This document shows, one piece after another, positions 35,216-48,170 of a stretch of DNA of 64,000 nucleotides. The notes under the pieces are model-generated. The model searched no databases. It was not told the origin of the DNA and saw nothing but the letters and a program-made list of their open reading frames with translations. The number at the start of each line of letters is the position of its first letter. The first letter of the stretch is position 1. The DNA is from Homalodisca vitripennis. Taxonomy: Eukaryota > Arthropoda > Insecta > Hemiptera > Cicadellidae. Location of the stretch: NCBI RefSeq assembly GCF_021130785.1, contig NW_025777470.1:1-64000 (forward strand). The letters run 5' to 3'. Made by a program: the position numbers and the translations under genes.

Positions 35216-36861
35216 AACTGATGGTTTCATTTGCCAATTTCAATCTTACCGTCAAAATGACTGTTTTTTGATTACATAATATTTATTAATATTAAATTAT
35301 ATATGCCAATGCTAACCAGTGGTGTATTATTATCTATTATATCATTTAACGACAGAGGAAACTGGTTATATAGTAACAATTAATTTTCAATGGCTAATTG
35401 GCTATGAACTCATAACATGTTTGCTTATTGTTGAATCACAATGGTGTGTAATCGTATTACTACTTTATGTACAAATACATGTTGATCAATACGTATCGAA
35501 GTAAAACTGCCGTGTTGTAAGAGGAGCTAAAGTTTTAAAAGAAACTCTTACTTACAATTTGTCCATGCATTTGAAATCATTTTTGCTACCGTAAATTGAT
35601 TTTATTCGGATATAAAATTTGCAATAAAGGAGAATTATAAAAATAGTATCGAAGGTTTAACTTAACTAACATTCGTGTAGGATTATCCAATACTGTGTCA
35701 TGATAAAGAGAATCCAAAAACATTGAGAGTCATCATACATTCAGATGCAATCCTTGATATGTCAAGCAAACACTTAAACGTAGAGGAAGGTTTGGTCTGA
35801 ACAGTCACTATCATGTTTATATTGAATATAGGGTTTGGATGCAAAATTTAATTTTTTCATAGCTATGAGATTTGATAAAAATTATGCATTTTCATTCTTT
35901 TACAGTATTCCATTTGATAATCTTAATTTATATTCATTTTAATACTTAAATATTTTCCGTTTAACCTAAAATTAAGCGATATTAACATGTGTTATAATAA
36001 TAACTATTATTACCCTAGTTTAGATAGTAAATATCAACAATGTTAGGAGCTCTCTTACAATATTTAATTTTGTGAACTAAAATAATTAGATACGGAGAAT
36101 TAGTTAAAAGGTAGTATATTTGTTGTAGTAATAAACATTAAAATAGTAATAGGTCTATGTGATACTGGTGTAACGCCCGTTGTTAGTTCATAATTCTTTT
36201 CAATATGTCAATCTTTGACATGCCTTCACACGCAGTAGATTACGTCATTTGACATAATTGGCTGATTAAAAAAAGCCTATCAATCAAGAGGCTGGGAAAA
36301 GTTTGTTGAGGCTAGTCTTCACTCTGTATATCTGCCCACACTATATCTCTGTCTGTATATCTGTGCATCAGTCAGTTTCCCCAGACTAGCTCTTATACGC
36401 TCGTCTATTCGAGGTGAACTAGGGTATTTTTTTAATTCCTGTTAATCTTTCACTGCTAAATATACACAACTTTATTTAAATTTTCTTACCATAAATGATG
36501 GTAAATATCTTTTTTATTTATCGATATTTTGTTATTTTTGTATTACTTAAAGTGACAATGGAAATATTTTTTAAAGTGACCTATACTAATAAAAAATACT
36601 GCAAAACAGTATGTTATTTTTCTGCCATGTATCAGAGGATCCACGTTTGCAGTATAGGTATTAAGTTTAATATTGAATTAAAAATTGGATTTTTTTTGAT
36701 ATTTATTAATCTTTCACTACAGAAACTTAGACTTTTGAATTTGCCCAAATTAATTCTAAAACCTACGATTATTTTTTCATAGTTACCGTTAGTTTATAAT
36801 TTATATTCATTATAGAGATGTTTCCTAACTATATATACTGCATATAAAATATAACAATTAA

Positions 36862-36866
<5 letters not shown>

Positions 36867-36933
<67 letters not shown>
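36867..36933. repeat. (TA)n microsatellite
   Basis: About 65 bp of uninterrupted TA dinucleotides. Confidence 0.95.
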
Positions 36934-36936
<3 letters not shown>

Positions 36937-37837
36937 ATATATGCTTTTACATATTTGTAAAACTAATATGAAAATACTTCATTAGAAGATTGAATTGATT
37001 TGAGACAGTTTTCTGTTCATAATTAATGTTAAACTTTACCTGTAATTTAAAATCGTAGCAACAGATGCATTGCCGTCAAATGACGATTTCTCTAAGTGAC
37101 ATTTATATTTATATCCACCATGAAACTAATCATTTTAAATAAGAAGACGATTAACTAGAAAAAGGCCAAGATAGAATGAAAACGTATAGTTTATAGTATT
37201 GTAAGCGAAAGCTCGGTGTACCATTTAAAGTACTAATGATCATTCTTTCTCTGTAATTAATTTATTTTTTGGAACAAGTAGTTACTAGGTTGCCTTAATC
37301 ACAATTCTAAAATAAAACGCACATAAGTCATGTCATAACAAAATAAAAACATAAACTGCCGATTTTCTTACAATACTGATTTGCTTCCATATAAAGCACG
37401 TATCTGCGTTTTAATATTAACTCTTTCCTGATTTTATTAATAAGTAATATATTTCATTTTTATAACGTGATAAATCATTCACTTTTTCGGTTTAATAATA
37501 GCTGACTATTTAAATGTTTACCATTATCCATACCTACCGTGGTACGGAAGCAAATAATAATATCAGTGTGTTTTTTTACCGTTATTAAGATTGCAGTAGT
37601 GCATTGAATGTATCTCATGACTAAAATTAATTTCAAATGCTAGTGAAGAGTTTTACAAAATAATTATCGAATTACTATTTAACTGATTTTGGAAATATTT
37701 AAATTCAAACAGAATTGATGTATTGATAACTATATTTGGTAGATGAAAGTAATGGAACATTATCTAAAAGCGATCTAAATATTTACGTGGCCAAAAGAAT
37801 CAACTTATGTGGTTCACGTTCCAAAGATGTAATAATT

Positions 37838-38060
37838 GGTCAAGAGGTCTGATTGGAAGCATCTCAAATCAGCTAGTGATTATTGATGACCTCATTTTCT
37901 AACGGAATTTAAACTCTAAAACTACAAACTATGCTGTGGCAGAGAGTAATTTACTAAACAGACAAAGTCAGCGTGCTAGATTAAGCACTTAATCAACAAG
38001 TCTGATTGGAAGGATCTCCTGTCATCTGGTGATTATTTATGACCTCATTTGCCAATGGCA
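37838..38060 (+). repeat. Hairpin-bearing repeat, two copies
   Basis: GGTCTGATTGGAAGCATCTC at 37,845 and 'GTCTGATTGGAAGGATCTCC' at 38,009, each followed by a CTRGTGATTATTnATGACCT segment. Period about 160 bp. Confidence 0.7.
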
Positions 38061-40214
38061 TTTCAAGTTTAACAATGATTTTTTTCATTGCTTGATATTT
38101 ATGAACAATGAATGATCAAGTGCTCAACTATTCGGTGGTGTTTTATTACTAAATATAATGTATAACTCTTTAGTGATGGATAATAACTATTCAAAAAAAG
38201 TTTCCTTTCAACTCTTTTTTATGAATCGAGCATAGAAAACTGTTTAGAGTAACACTGAGTTTTCAATGGTTAATTTGCAAATGATTCATAAGATGTTTCC
38301 TTATTGCTGAATCATAACGTTAGTTTCAATGTATTACAACTTCGCGTGGAAATATCGATAAATGCCCCATACAAGAGTAAAACTGGTGTGTTGTAAAAGC
38401 AAATTAATTACAAAGAAATTAGTAGGTACATTTGTATTTGGTATTTTAAAATGTCATTTCATAAATACGGAGAATACTAATATCAATTTTAAAATGTCTA
38501 AATTGTGTGGTTTTTATGAATGTTGAGCGTTTAAATACTAATTACAATATCACCCATCCCTGGTTAAAAAAAATTGGGTATATGTTTCCAAGGTTTTTAA
38601 TAACATGTCATATTGGTTAATAATTATAAATACAAAATTGTATTAATACATTGTCGATTTAATAATGGTTGCAATTTTGATGTTAGAAATTATAGGTTAT
38701 TAAGAAGTTAATTTTAATTTATCCATTTAGTAGAATTTGTTTTTTTTTAAGTTTATCAATTATTATTTCTAAGGTGTTTAGTTCCTGAATGAACTATAAG
38801 TTTGTTATTACTCATTCTGTATTATTATTGAGTAAAGTTAAATATTCCAATATATAAATAATTTTGTTCTTTTAGGTATTTTATTGACACTTTAATTATT
38901 TTAAGGTTAAGGTCTTAATTAAAATAATGGTAAAATCATAATAAGAGTTTTTGCAGATAAACAGTAATACTTACCTGTTTCTGATAAAACAATATATTAC
39001 TCCACCCGAACCGATGGGGTTTTTATAATTTTTAAATGTTAAAAAGTTATTCGTTATAAGATTGAATCATCTTTATTCATTAATATAATTTTAATGCAAG
39101 AACCAAAGATATAAAATAATTGTATAACAAACTTGCAGGTGATTTGAGTTATGCTTACTTGAAAGCAACTATGCATAAGTTAATGTTTATCTAAAGTGAC
39201 GCATTAAACAAGTTATTTGAAGCGCCTAAAATTCCCAGCTCTTCCTACTTTAATTAACCGTTATTAGAAATATCATGCGTATTTTCACTAACGGATGGTT
39301 TGTAGCTCTTTTTAATTATTCATTCTTTATTCAAATTAACAATTTAAACCCATTATAAAGCTATTATCAATGTGCTCTTCAAAGTGCCTTTGTTGAAAAA
39401 TAGCTGTGAAATTTTATAAATTCTAATTTTATATTTTGTTTATAGTTACTGCAAATAAATATTTACCCCCATTTAAATGTTGATGTGAACTTATTCATTG
39501 AGATATAAAAACTTAACACAGTGTAGATTCGTAGTTAATATTATTTAAAAAATAAACAAATTAATGCAAATCATAAGCATATGATTTATTATTTTTCAAT
39601 ATTTAAAGTACATATAAACTGTTTTGTAATGTCATTACACCTAAAATACAACCTATTACCAGTTCCATCTTTATTGATGTCAGTTTCATTAAACGATAAA
39701 AATGAGAGTATGTACATTATTGTGGTTTTTAGTGTAAGGGGTCACATGACTATATACTTATAAGTATAGAACCTTAAAGTATAACTTACAGACCTTTGTG
39801 TATTCTTACCACCAATATATCTATTTTAAGAAGTTCCTACAGTAATATACGATCTAAAACGTTTATATAAAAAGCGTTTTATTATGTATTCATATATATG
39901 GACTCTAATGTTATTTTTTTTAAACAGCAATGGAATTATGCTGAACTAATTAACTAATGTACAGTAATTTTATTATTATTTAACACCAAACTACAAAAAA
40001 ATATTATATTTAATGTAACGTAATTATAAACTTAACAAAATCTTTGTACGTACTTGGTTTAAACATGTGAATATTTCAATAGAGCAACGTGGTATTATGT
40101 TTACTTGTACCTAATTTACATTAATTTTAGTAATATTTTATACACAGTACTACTTATTTATATAGGGCATTATAAACACGTCAATATTTTCCTAAAAAAA
40201 GAAAAAAGTAGTTA

Positions 40215-40400
40215 ATGTCAAGCGTACGTTTGTTTTTCAGCGTGTTGAAGTAGGGACACTTCAGTAGCTTTTAAACAGGTGTCTGTCGCCTCTAGTGCTC
40301 GTTGCTCGACCCTTTGTGGTGGTCCTTACGTCCTCGGTGTCCTGTTATCCTGATCCTTTGTTTCTTGACGGTGTTGCTGTATAAATACTTCTTGTAGTAC
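40215..40400 (+). promoter_or_regulatory. Conserved GC-richer block ending in TATAAATA, F3 copy
   Basis: GGACACTTCAGTAGCTTTTA, 'GTCGCCTCTAGTGCTCGTTG' and GTGTTGCTG then TATAAATA (40,380-40,387). The single copy here corresponds to the tandem pair in F1. Confidence 0.35.
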
Positions 40401-40756
40401 ATGTGTACTATTCAAATTATCTTCTCCTTTCATTTTGAAAATACTTTCATCAAAAAGATGTCATCGTTATTTCTAAACGAATTTGTAATATTATAATAAA
40501 GGGTTGAGAAGTACATGTTAGTCCTCAGCATAAAAGTGTAAATACACTATTTTCATCTATCTTACACTATCTTATAGTTTTGTTAAAGCTGCATCATTAA
40601 TTAAACTTTTTGCACTCTATGGTTTGAATGTGATGAATGTTTGTATTGTAGGCGATGTAATTACTTTGTTATTTATTTTTCATTGTTTCGGGGTTCTACG
40701 ATTGATATGTGCATGAATTTAACACCAACAGTTTTCAATTATTAAAATAAAAAAAT

Positions 40757-41573
40757 TATGGTTGCCTGTAAAGTCGGTTTTACGGGCGAAGATTTTACGT
40801 GACAACGTCTTATTCTCGGTATAATATTTATTGATATGAATATTATTAAATTGCACAATAGGAACAAGGAATTGAATGAAAATAAGAATTGCACAAATTT
40901 TAACTATAGAAATATATTTTGTTTACTAAAACATTGTACATAATTTGAAATTAATTAAAATTTGTTATTGTAAATGGTAAAGTTGAATAAAACATTTACT
41001 AAAATTGGAATTTGAAATTCTTGCTAAACACAGTTAAATTCTAACTCCGCGCGTGGTGATTGGTCGGTTTAGTTCGTTTGTTTGGTCGCACTGTTATGAC
41101 AGGTTAGAGGTTATAATTTGTTATTTTAAATGTTTGACTAGCAATACGCGCTGTTTCTTCTCAATCGAATGAATTACGATTGATTGCAGAGTGATTTAAA
41201 CTAATAATTTACTTAACACTATCAACATTTGTCAATAGTATGACATAACCTATAAACACAGTTTCTCAACTTTTGTGTCAATCAATCTAACAATTAATCA
41301 ATCAATCATAGTTTACGATAATGAAATATCAGTGTACAATTATTTTACCTTTATTGTTGTAGTTGTTGTAAATGACGAATCTAAGCACTCCACATTTTCA
41401 CGAATAAACATAGTTATCTGCTTTATCCCGTGCGGCGGACCCACAGTTATCTGCTTTATCCCGTCGGATCCCGTGCGGCGGACCCACGGGACGGGCATCG
41501 TAACGTTACTGGGCGTTACACTTTTTCATGAGTGACTCCGAGCCGCAACCTAATTTAAGACGTTGTCACGTCA
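40757..41573. mobile_element. Probable non-autonomous DNA element with short inverted repeats
   Basis: ACGTGACAACGTCTTA at 40,797-40,812 is the exact reverse complement of TAAGACGTTGTCACGT at 41,556-41,571. Between them lies DNA unlike the array, including a GC-rich right part (41,420-41,540) with a small direct duplication of 'GTTATCTGCTTTATCCCG'. The paralogous region in F2 reads AATATTTGACTGTAAG without the insert, and F3 resumes at AATATTCGACTGTAAG right after the element, so the right edge is about 41,573. The left edge is less sure; the start 'GGTTGCCTGTAAAGTCGG' lies about 35 bp outside the left inverted repeat. No transposase is visible; the 86-codon frame at 41,275 is not convincing. 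Confidence 0.6.
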
Positions 41574-42599
41574 ATATTCGACTGTAAGAAAGTGTAAAAA
41601 GTATAGAACGCAATCCATTCCCACATAGTTATAGATTAGTCCTGAGTAAATATGTTTTTGCTCAAACACCACGTGCCCATTACTGAAATATCTGTCCGTT
41701 ACCCTTAGTTACTTATTTATTACAAACGGACATACTTAGAAATGAAGCTTCTAATTAACTGAAACTGAAATCTAAGTTTTAGTGCCTACTTGACATGCTA
41801 ATAATAATTGTATTCATGTATGGTTTGGATATGATGGAATTTTTAAATATTAGAAATTGGTATACATGTATTTTCCGTTGTATAATCGATATTTTACAAA
41901 ATAAAGTAACTTAAAAAATGCATTTACAATTCAATAGCTCTATGTAAAAAGGCATAGCCCTGACTTTCTACTCACTCATTCATCACTAACTAAGCAACTT
42001 CTGATATTACTTCAAGTTTAAATTTGGCAGATTTATGTTTCATGACTGACATATAAAAATAAAATCTTTTCATAAAGATAAATCATCCATGGGTATTAAG
42101 GGTGATGTTCCAATTTAAAAATTATTGAAGATATAACTTTAATTCCGACCATAAGGAAAAAAGTACACTTAATCATGAAAGTTACCAAACCGGAACCTAC
42201 TGTATCTCAAAAGTCTAACATTTTTTCTGGGTTTCTTGTAGTACTTCCCGATTGGTATCTGAGTATAATGGTTAGGCCTGTTAGTGCTTCATTGTGTAAG
42301 CACTCAAGAAGTAACATTATCTATTATCTAAGTGTGCACTACTAGGTAATACTCGTATGCAAGTTCACTTAATTAGTTTGTGGAATGTTTAGTGATCTTG
42401 TAAATCTAATGAGTCATTTACTTTAAATAACTTGTTTCTGTAACAGTTTTATGAGTTTTATTAAAGAACGAAATCTTAATAAATAATAAAATTATTTCGT
42501 TCACTAACAACTACCGCAGAGAAGTTTAGAGGCTCAAAATATTATTATTAAAAACATTTTACTTAACGTGTAAGATCAGACTTCTTTTTCTATTGTACC

Positions 42600-42725
42600 T
42601 CTTTCACTCTAACAAGGTCTTCTACCCTGTCAAACTTCTAATGCAGTCACGCACCCTTCTGTCTGTCTGTAGTCTTTACCAATCAGCTTTGTGTCCTAAA
42701 TAGTTACGTGTCTTGTGATTACGGA
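42600..42725 (+). promoter_or_regulatory. Conserved CCAAT-containing block, F3 copy
   Basis: 'CTTTACCAATCAGCTTTGTG' and AGTTACGTGTCTTGTGATTA correspond to 24,545-24,665. A regulatory role is inference only. Confidence 0.35.
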
Positions 42726-44229
42726 AAAACCTATTGTATTTCATGCTTTTATTTTGGTGTAATTTTATACTATTAGCATCAGTATCACAATGCAGAATAA
42801 TTACTATTACATGGTTAATATATCAACTTTAAACGACAATTTTAGTAGGCCATGAAATATTCAAGAAAATTTTTTGCACAATTGAACTATGATCATCATG
42901 TAACATTTAATGTATGTATACTATTTGGTTTATAAAAATGCCTACCGAGTTTAATGTAAAAAATATATGTCTGTATTATTTCGTGTTTGACATACAATTA
43001 TTTAAAAATGTATGTACAGAATGAATTAATAAAGCAATAATACAAATTTTTTAAAAGTTCATAAATTTTATAGAGTGAAAACCTATTAATGTAATGACGA
43101 GGTACGGACTAAGCCTTAGAATATTTTGAAAGCTCTTTGAAATATTCTATATTATTTATATTTTTAATACGCAATATTTATACGACTTCAGTAAACAATA
43201 TGCTTTCGTCACAACTCATCTAGGTTACTATTATGATAATGATTCCCAAAATTCCATTAATAATTGTTTTGAACATTGATATTTACACATGTTAAAATTT
43301 TTAGAAATTTTTTCTTTAATCAAATTTAAAATTAGAAAAGTATGAAATATTTAGATTCATTAACTAATATTGTAGTTATATAAAAATATTACCGATTCCA
43401 CTATTTAAAACGTATATTTTTGTGTCAAAACTCTTAAACCAATTTTACCCAACATACCTAATCTGTTATTACACTTTGTTTTATAAACCATAACTCAAAA
43501 TTGTTATTACATTTACATCCTTCCTTTATAAGTTGATAACACTGTGTATTGTAGTTCAGTGCTTTTCCCCTAAATGTTATTATAATCTTAATATTTTACT
43601 GCTATATATTGATCAAAATGTTTTATTGTGATTATGTTTGTAGTATTTAATTGCATGTAAATAAATCATCTAGTAAAATGTGCAAAGAATACTCTTTAAT
43701 TATTTTGATATTTTCCCCAACTTTTAAGATTGATCACTAAAATATTGATATGCGATCCTACGTTGACTTTAAATATAACTTAATATTGATATTAATATGT
43801 GTAAATGTATTTGAAATAATGCTAGTTCTTCTATTAAACCATAATGGTAACCTTTATCTTTAGAACTAGATAGTATCTACATTTAGACTTGTTTTTTAAA
43901 GTTTAGCTCTATTTACAAATTTCCGTTTTACAGAGTATAACTTGTTAAAAGAAGAAAGTTTTATCCCACCACCGCCTTATTATTTAAAATAAAAAAACAA
44001 TAAATATTAAGAATCCTTAAACAGGTTATATAGTAGTTCTTGAAATCCAAACGCATTTACATTATGTATAAATCAGTCTGATAGTGAAATTCATTTCTTA
44101 TTCACTGATCATAACTCTCAGATCACCAAACCTCAATTCCGATGTTAATTTAGTTGATAAACTTACATTTGGGCTACGGCATATAATGTGGAAATTTATC
44201 ATGGAATCTTTGGTAATTCTTATTTTTTA

Positions 44230-44593
44230 AGTTGAGAAATATCAAATAACTCGCTATATTAAATATAACTACCACATTATACATACAGTGATTACTTAAA
44301 GGATATGAAGAGAATTCTAAGCGTCTTCAAATACAATTTTTGGAACCAAAGACTGGCATAGGCTGGTATTTTAATTTTAAAATAAATAGCATCATTATTG
44401 CAATAGTAATTGCGAATATATCAAGATATAATAATTTTATGCGTACTAAAAGATACAAATACACTATATGTGTGTCGACTTTAGCTTTGACCAACAGAGC
44501 GAGGAGGATTGTCAAAATATATAAACCAAATAAACTGTTCGTTCAACAAGACAATGAATCGTCAAATATTTTCCTTCTCTCGGATTTCAACAT
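44230..44593 (-). pseudogene. Frameshifted copy of the R1 154-codon frame
   Basis: The ATG at 44,591-44,593 and MLKSERRKIFDD match R1. A missing base shifts the frame, the LLNEQF/ERTV-equivalent region follows, and a second missing T in the TATATTTT run shifts it back. From 44,515 the frame is open for 62 codons, with KAKVD, LDIFAI, MMLFILKLKY and MPVF matching R1 KDKVD, LDLFAI, MMLLIFKLKY and MPVF. It stops at 44,327. The plus-strand frame at 44,340-44,675 is an antisense shadow. Confidence 0.3.
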
Positions 44594-47500
44594 CAAATCC
44601 CTCCGGATAAGTCAATGTACGACGTATATAATACGATACTTTGTTCTTTGTTACAGTCTGCTACAAGACCTTTGACAACTTACACTTTTATTATTATAAA
44701 TTAGTTGGAGAGTTTAGTTATGAACAAGCGTAAAAAACGAACTAAAAAGACCCTATAAAATTTTATGCTCTACAATACCATATATCTAAAAAAACCTTAA
44801 TTTTGATGTTTCGTAGAATGTGAATATCACATACAAAAGTTTTAATTACTCATAAAATTTAACTCTTCATTATGTCTATATTTATGATATAACTTAAACA
44901 AAAAACAAGGTAAAAGTACAGTAAAAACGGTTGTATGTTTTGATCCATTCATAAATACAGAAGAAGAGATGGATATGTATTGTACCAGTAAAACATATTT
45001 AAACAAATAAAACGATGAATTAAAAAATAAACTAGCACCGTAATAATAAAATAATATGTAAGCAATATAACAAATGGTTTTTCCAGTAAAGTAGAATTTT
45101 CACGCCATTAATTGATTTTGGGTATTATATTTTTTACACAAAGGAATGTATAAACAATAATTTTACATAAAAACTAGATATAGCAAAATTGAAGTAACTA
45201 TTAATAACGGAACAACATGTGATAAGTAATTGTAAATTTTAGCTGTAATTTAATACCTTGCAATAATGGGATATCCCTATAAGGGATATTAATTTCATTC
45301 CATTTTCCAAACTTTCTAATATGATATCAACAGAGACTGAAGAATAATTAATATATATATATTCGTTGCTAAAACTCAACCTAAACCAACAAAAAAAAAC
45401 CTAGATTGACTAAACCGAACAAGCTTTTATAGGAAAATAACATTAGCCGACATTTCAAAGACCCGTAGAAAATAAACCTTTGTTTGGGCTTTTAGCATTA
45501 CGTAAGCATCAAAGTACTTTAAGGTCATGAAAATTATAAAAATGAATTTGAAGCGCACACGGGCATTGCTATTGTTTGAATGAAGTGCTTAAGTATTGTT
45601 TTTGATGCGTTCTCTTTATTATTAGCCAAATGAGCTTTGCTTACATTCTTTGATAGCTTTTTTTAACAAAATATGAACAACGTTTCTATAAAATTTTCAA
45701 GTTTATGCCTGTAGTGAATTCTAAAGTTTCCCTTTTGCAAAAGGATGAATTCATCTATTACGTAGTTTTACTAACGTGTATTGAATAATTTAAGTACACT
45801 ATCGAATAATTATTTATTAATTTTACAATCGTTTGAAAAAATTACTAAGTGACTGCACACTAGTTTCACAGTAATTTATAAACTATATTGAGTACAATAC
45901 TACTGTCCGGGTGCACTTTACAGAAACTAAATGCTAATAAAAGTGTTAATTGTTGCCTTAAATGGATAATTTGGCGGCACTAAGGTTTTCTTATACTTAT
46001 TATATGTTTCTCATTCACGTTATTACTATTTTAAAATGGAAATAAGGAATTACGGAACTAATAGGAATTTTTAATGGTTGAATGTTGACGTCATTAAACA
46101 TTTTTATCTTAGGATATCTTATCTCATTTATAATCTTAGGCTAAGCTACAGTGTCACTTAATGTTATGTTATCATTTAACATTACTACAACATATAATAT
46201 AAACATTATTTTATACACATTTAACATGATTTAAATATATAATACTAACATTATTTCTTACAACATGGTTTTGGCATTCCTTCAGAAAATATTTTATTAA
46301 AATCTGTTTTTAAGCAATTTATTTTTTAAAACAATGTTATATAAGGTCCCATGTAATTATATTGTGTGTAATGGTTCAAATTATAATACAAATTTTCTTC
46401 CCGAATTAAATTACACTTTCGCTTTGTTAGCTAAATAATACGTATTCAATTTATTTTTAATCCTCTTTTATATCTCGGCAGGATGAAAATAGTAATAAAC
46501 TGGAATAGGAATCAATATAAACCGTGCAGAAATTCAATTTAGAATCTGATGAGTTTTAATTACTGCTGTTAAATGATAAATACAGTATATATAAATACAT
46601 AAATAATAAATACATTTTACGTTGGATTCATTGATAAATAAATTAGTAGTTCGTAGATTTATTGAAACTAATCCTTAACCCGCCAAAATAAATAATCAGT
46701 TCAATAAGGAGCTGCAGTAACTTCTCACTAGCACGTCTTGATAGCCACTGAACGGAGAAACTCCCTTAATGACATCAATATGGCGCGATAGTCCCGCCCT
46801 TAGCACCCCTTAGACGATTTTTTCCGTGACTCGGAAAGAAAAGTTTTCCCCATGTAAAAAATTCATAGTGAAGAAAAAGAATTACTCACTTCGAAAAGTT
46901 TTCTTTTCAGCCTTTTGAGATTAGTATTTGTTGCAGACAGTATAGAACTCAATTCCGGAGCATTGAGGCAGACTAGTATTTTCTTTAAATGTCTATGTTT
47001 CGTCTTCATTACGATGATATAAGCTATTAGTACTCTAATTTGCAGCAAAAGTACAGAAAATGTCCCTGAGATTTAGTTTTCTAAGACATGATATTTCACT
47101 CCCATATGGGGTAAAACAGTACATTTTTGTCTAGTAAAAGATGTTTAGTAGCAGAAAACAGTAGTTGTGACGTCACTTCCTGTATGTAATACTGGGACAG
47201 CAAAGGACAATAATTGGACGTCGGATGCTTTGTAGCATTCTGTGAGACATTTTCTTTCCTTGGTGTTGTCCAATTAACACCAGAAAAATTATTAATGAGT
47301 GTATTTCATATACTATTGTAAAAAGGAGTAATTATTAATAACTTTCAAAAGTTTCCTATTGACATTTAAAATTTTTTTATTTTCGTTATGCGTTTTAAAG
47401 TTGGTAGTCATATGGTTAAAAATTATTTAGTTGAATTTTAAAAATGTGGTTATTTTTGCAATTTATCTTCTTCTATGTAAGTACGTAACTGTAATAAATG

Positions 47501-47924
47501 TTTTATTTCAACTATATTTACTATTTCCTTAATGTCAAAGGTAATTTCACAAAGTAGGATACAATGCCTCCTAATGAAACTAAAAAGCACCAAATAATGT
47601 ATGTACTGTAAACTAATTTAACTCAACAATGTTATAATTACATTTTATAACGAAGAAAAATAAAATAATAAAAGGTAAGATTAAAATACAAACATTATAA
47701 ATATAATACATTTAGTTATAATAAGAATAGAAGAAATTAAACAAAATTGCTAATATTTTCAATTGAATAATATAGAAGCGGAAAACACCATGTTATTGAT
47801 AATTTCGATATTTTTACGTTTATTAATTAGCATAACATTGATTACATACATTTAAGTTAGCACAAAATAATAATTAAAAATGCCTTTGTAGAATTTTATT
47901 TTGACCTGGGGCGACTTATCCTTA

Positions 47925-48170
47925 GCGGTTCTAACAGTGATGAAAACTTCGCAGGGAGGAGAAACCAGTAAGCTGATCGCCGCCACGTAATACGTTTATA
48001 AGTCCTCTACTCGGCCCTTTTGTTGGCGTAACCACACCCCTACCTTATGTTGTAGTCTCTTGGTCCCTTGAACACTAAGTGGCTCTCAACACCTTATTCC
48101 TAACAAGTTAGCTATTGATTTGAGAGATCCTACTCCCACTTTAATTGTTAAGAGAAGCAGATCAATGACT
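47925..48170 (-). repeat. Splice-donor-like conserved block, R2 copy (inverted)
   Basis: 'GGAGAAACCAGTAAGCTGAT' and 'CTCTCAACACCTTATTCCTA' match R1 at 13,740-13,975. The minus-strand reading gives AAGGTAGGGG at the donor position. Confidence 0.65.

Larger units (their letters stand above)
33960..38200 (+). repeat. Internal tandem duplication in F3, about 2.9 kb apart
   Basis: The 'AACAGATGYA...ATTTATATTT' segment occurs at about 34,208-34,330 and 37,060-37,165. The hairpin tandem repeats follow each (34,778 and 37,838), and then a TGGTGTTnTATTA segment (35,320 and 38,137). F1 and F4 have a single set. So the middle of the unit was duplicated in F3 only. Confidence 0.6.
32985..43700 (+). repeat. 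Large repeat unit, copy F3 (forward)
   Basis: Ordered landmarks are the GGT block (33,125), hairpin tandem repeats (34,778), 'CATTCAGATGCAATCCTTGA' (35,738), AAGCCTATCAATCAAGAGGC (36,274), a second set of tandem repeats (37,838), a segment parallel to F1 6,530-9,300 (38,855-40,530), then a segment parallel to F2 22,980-24,720 (40,600-42,760, interrupted by an insertion at 40,757-41,573). F3 carries both the F1-like tail and the F2-like tail, so it is the most complete version of the distal half. Confidence 0.75.

Noticed and set aside
41275..41535. 86-codon frame in the 40.8 kb insert as a transposase fragment
   Set aside because: No catalytic or DNA-binding motif. The residues come from the GC-rich duplication.
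44340..44675. 111-codon plus-strand frame in R2
   Set aside because: It is antisense to the R1-type frame, whose start and N-terminus are shared by three copies. The plus-strand frame is explained as its shadow.
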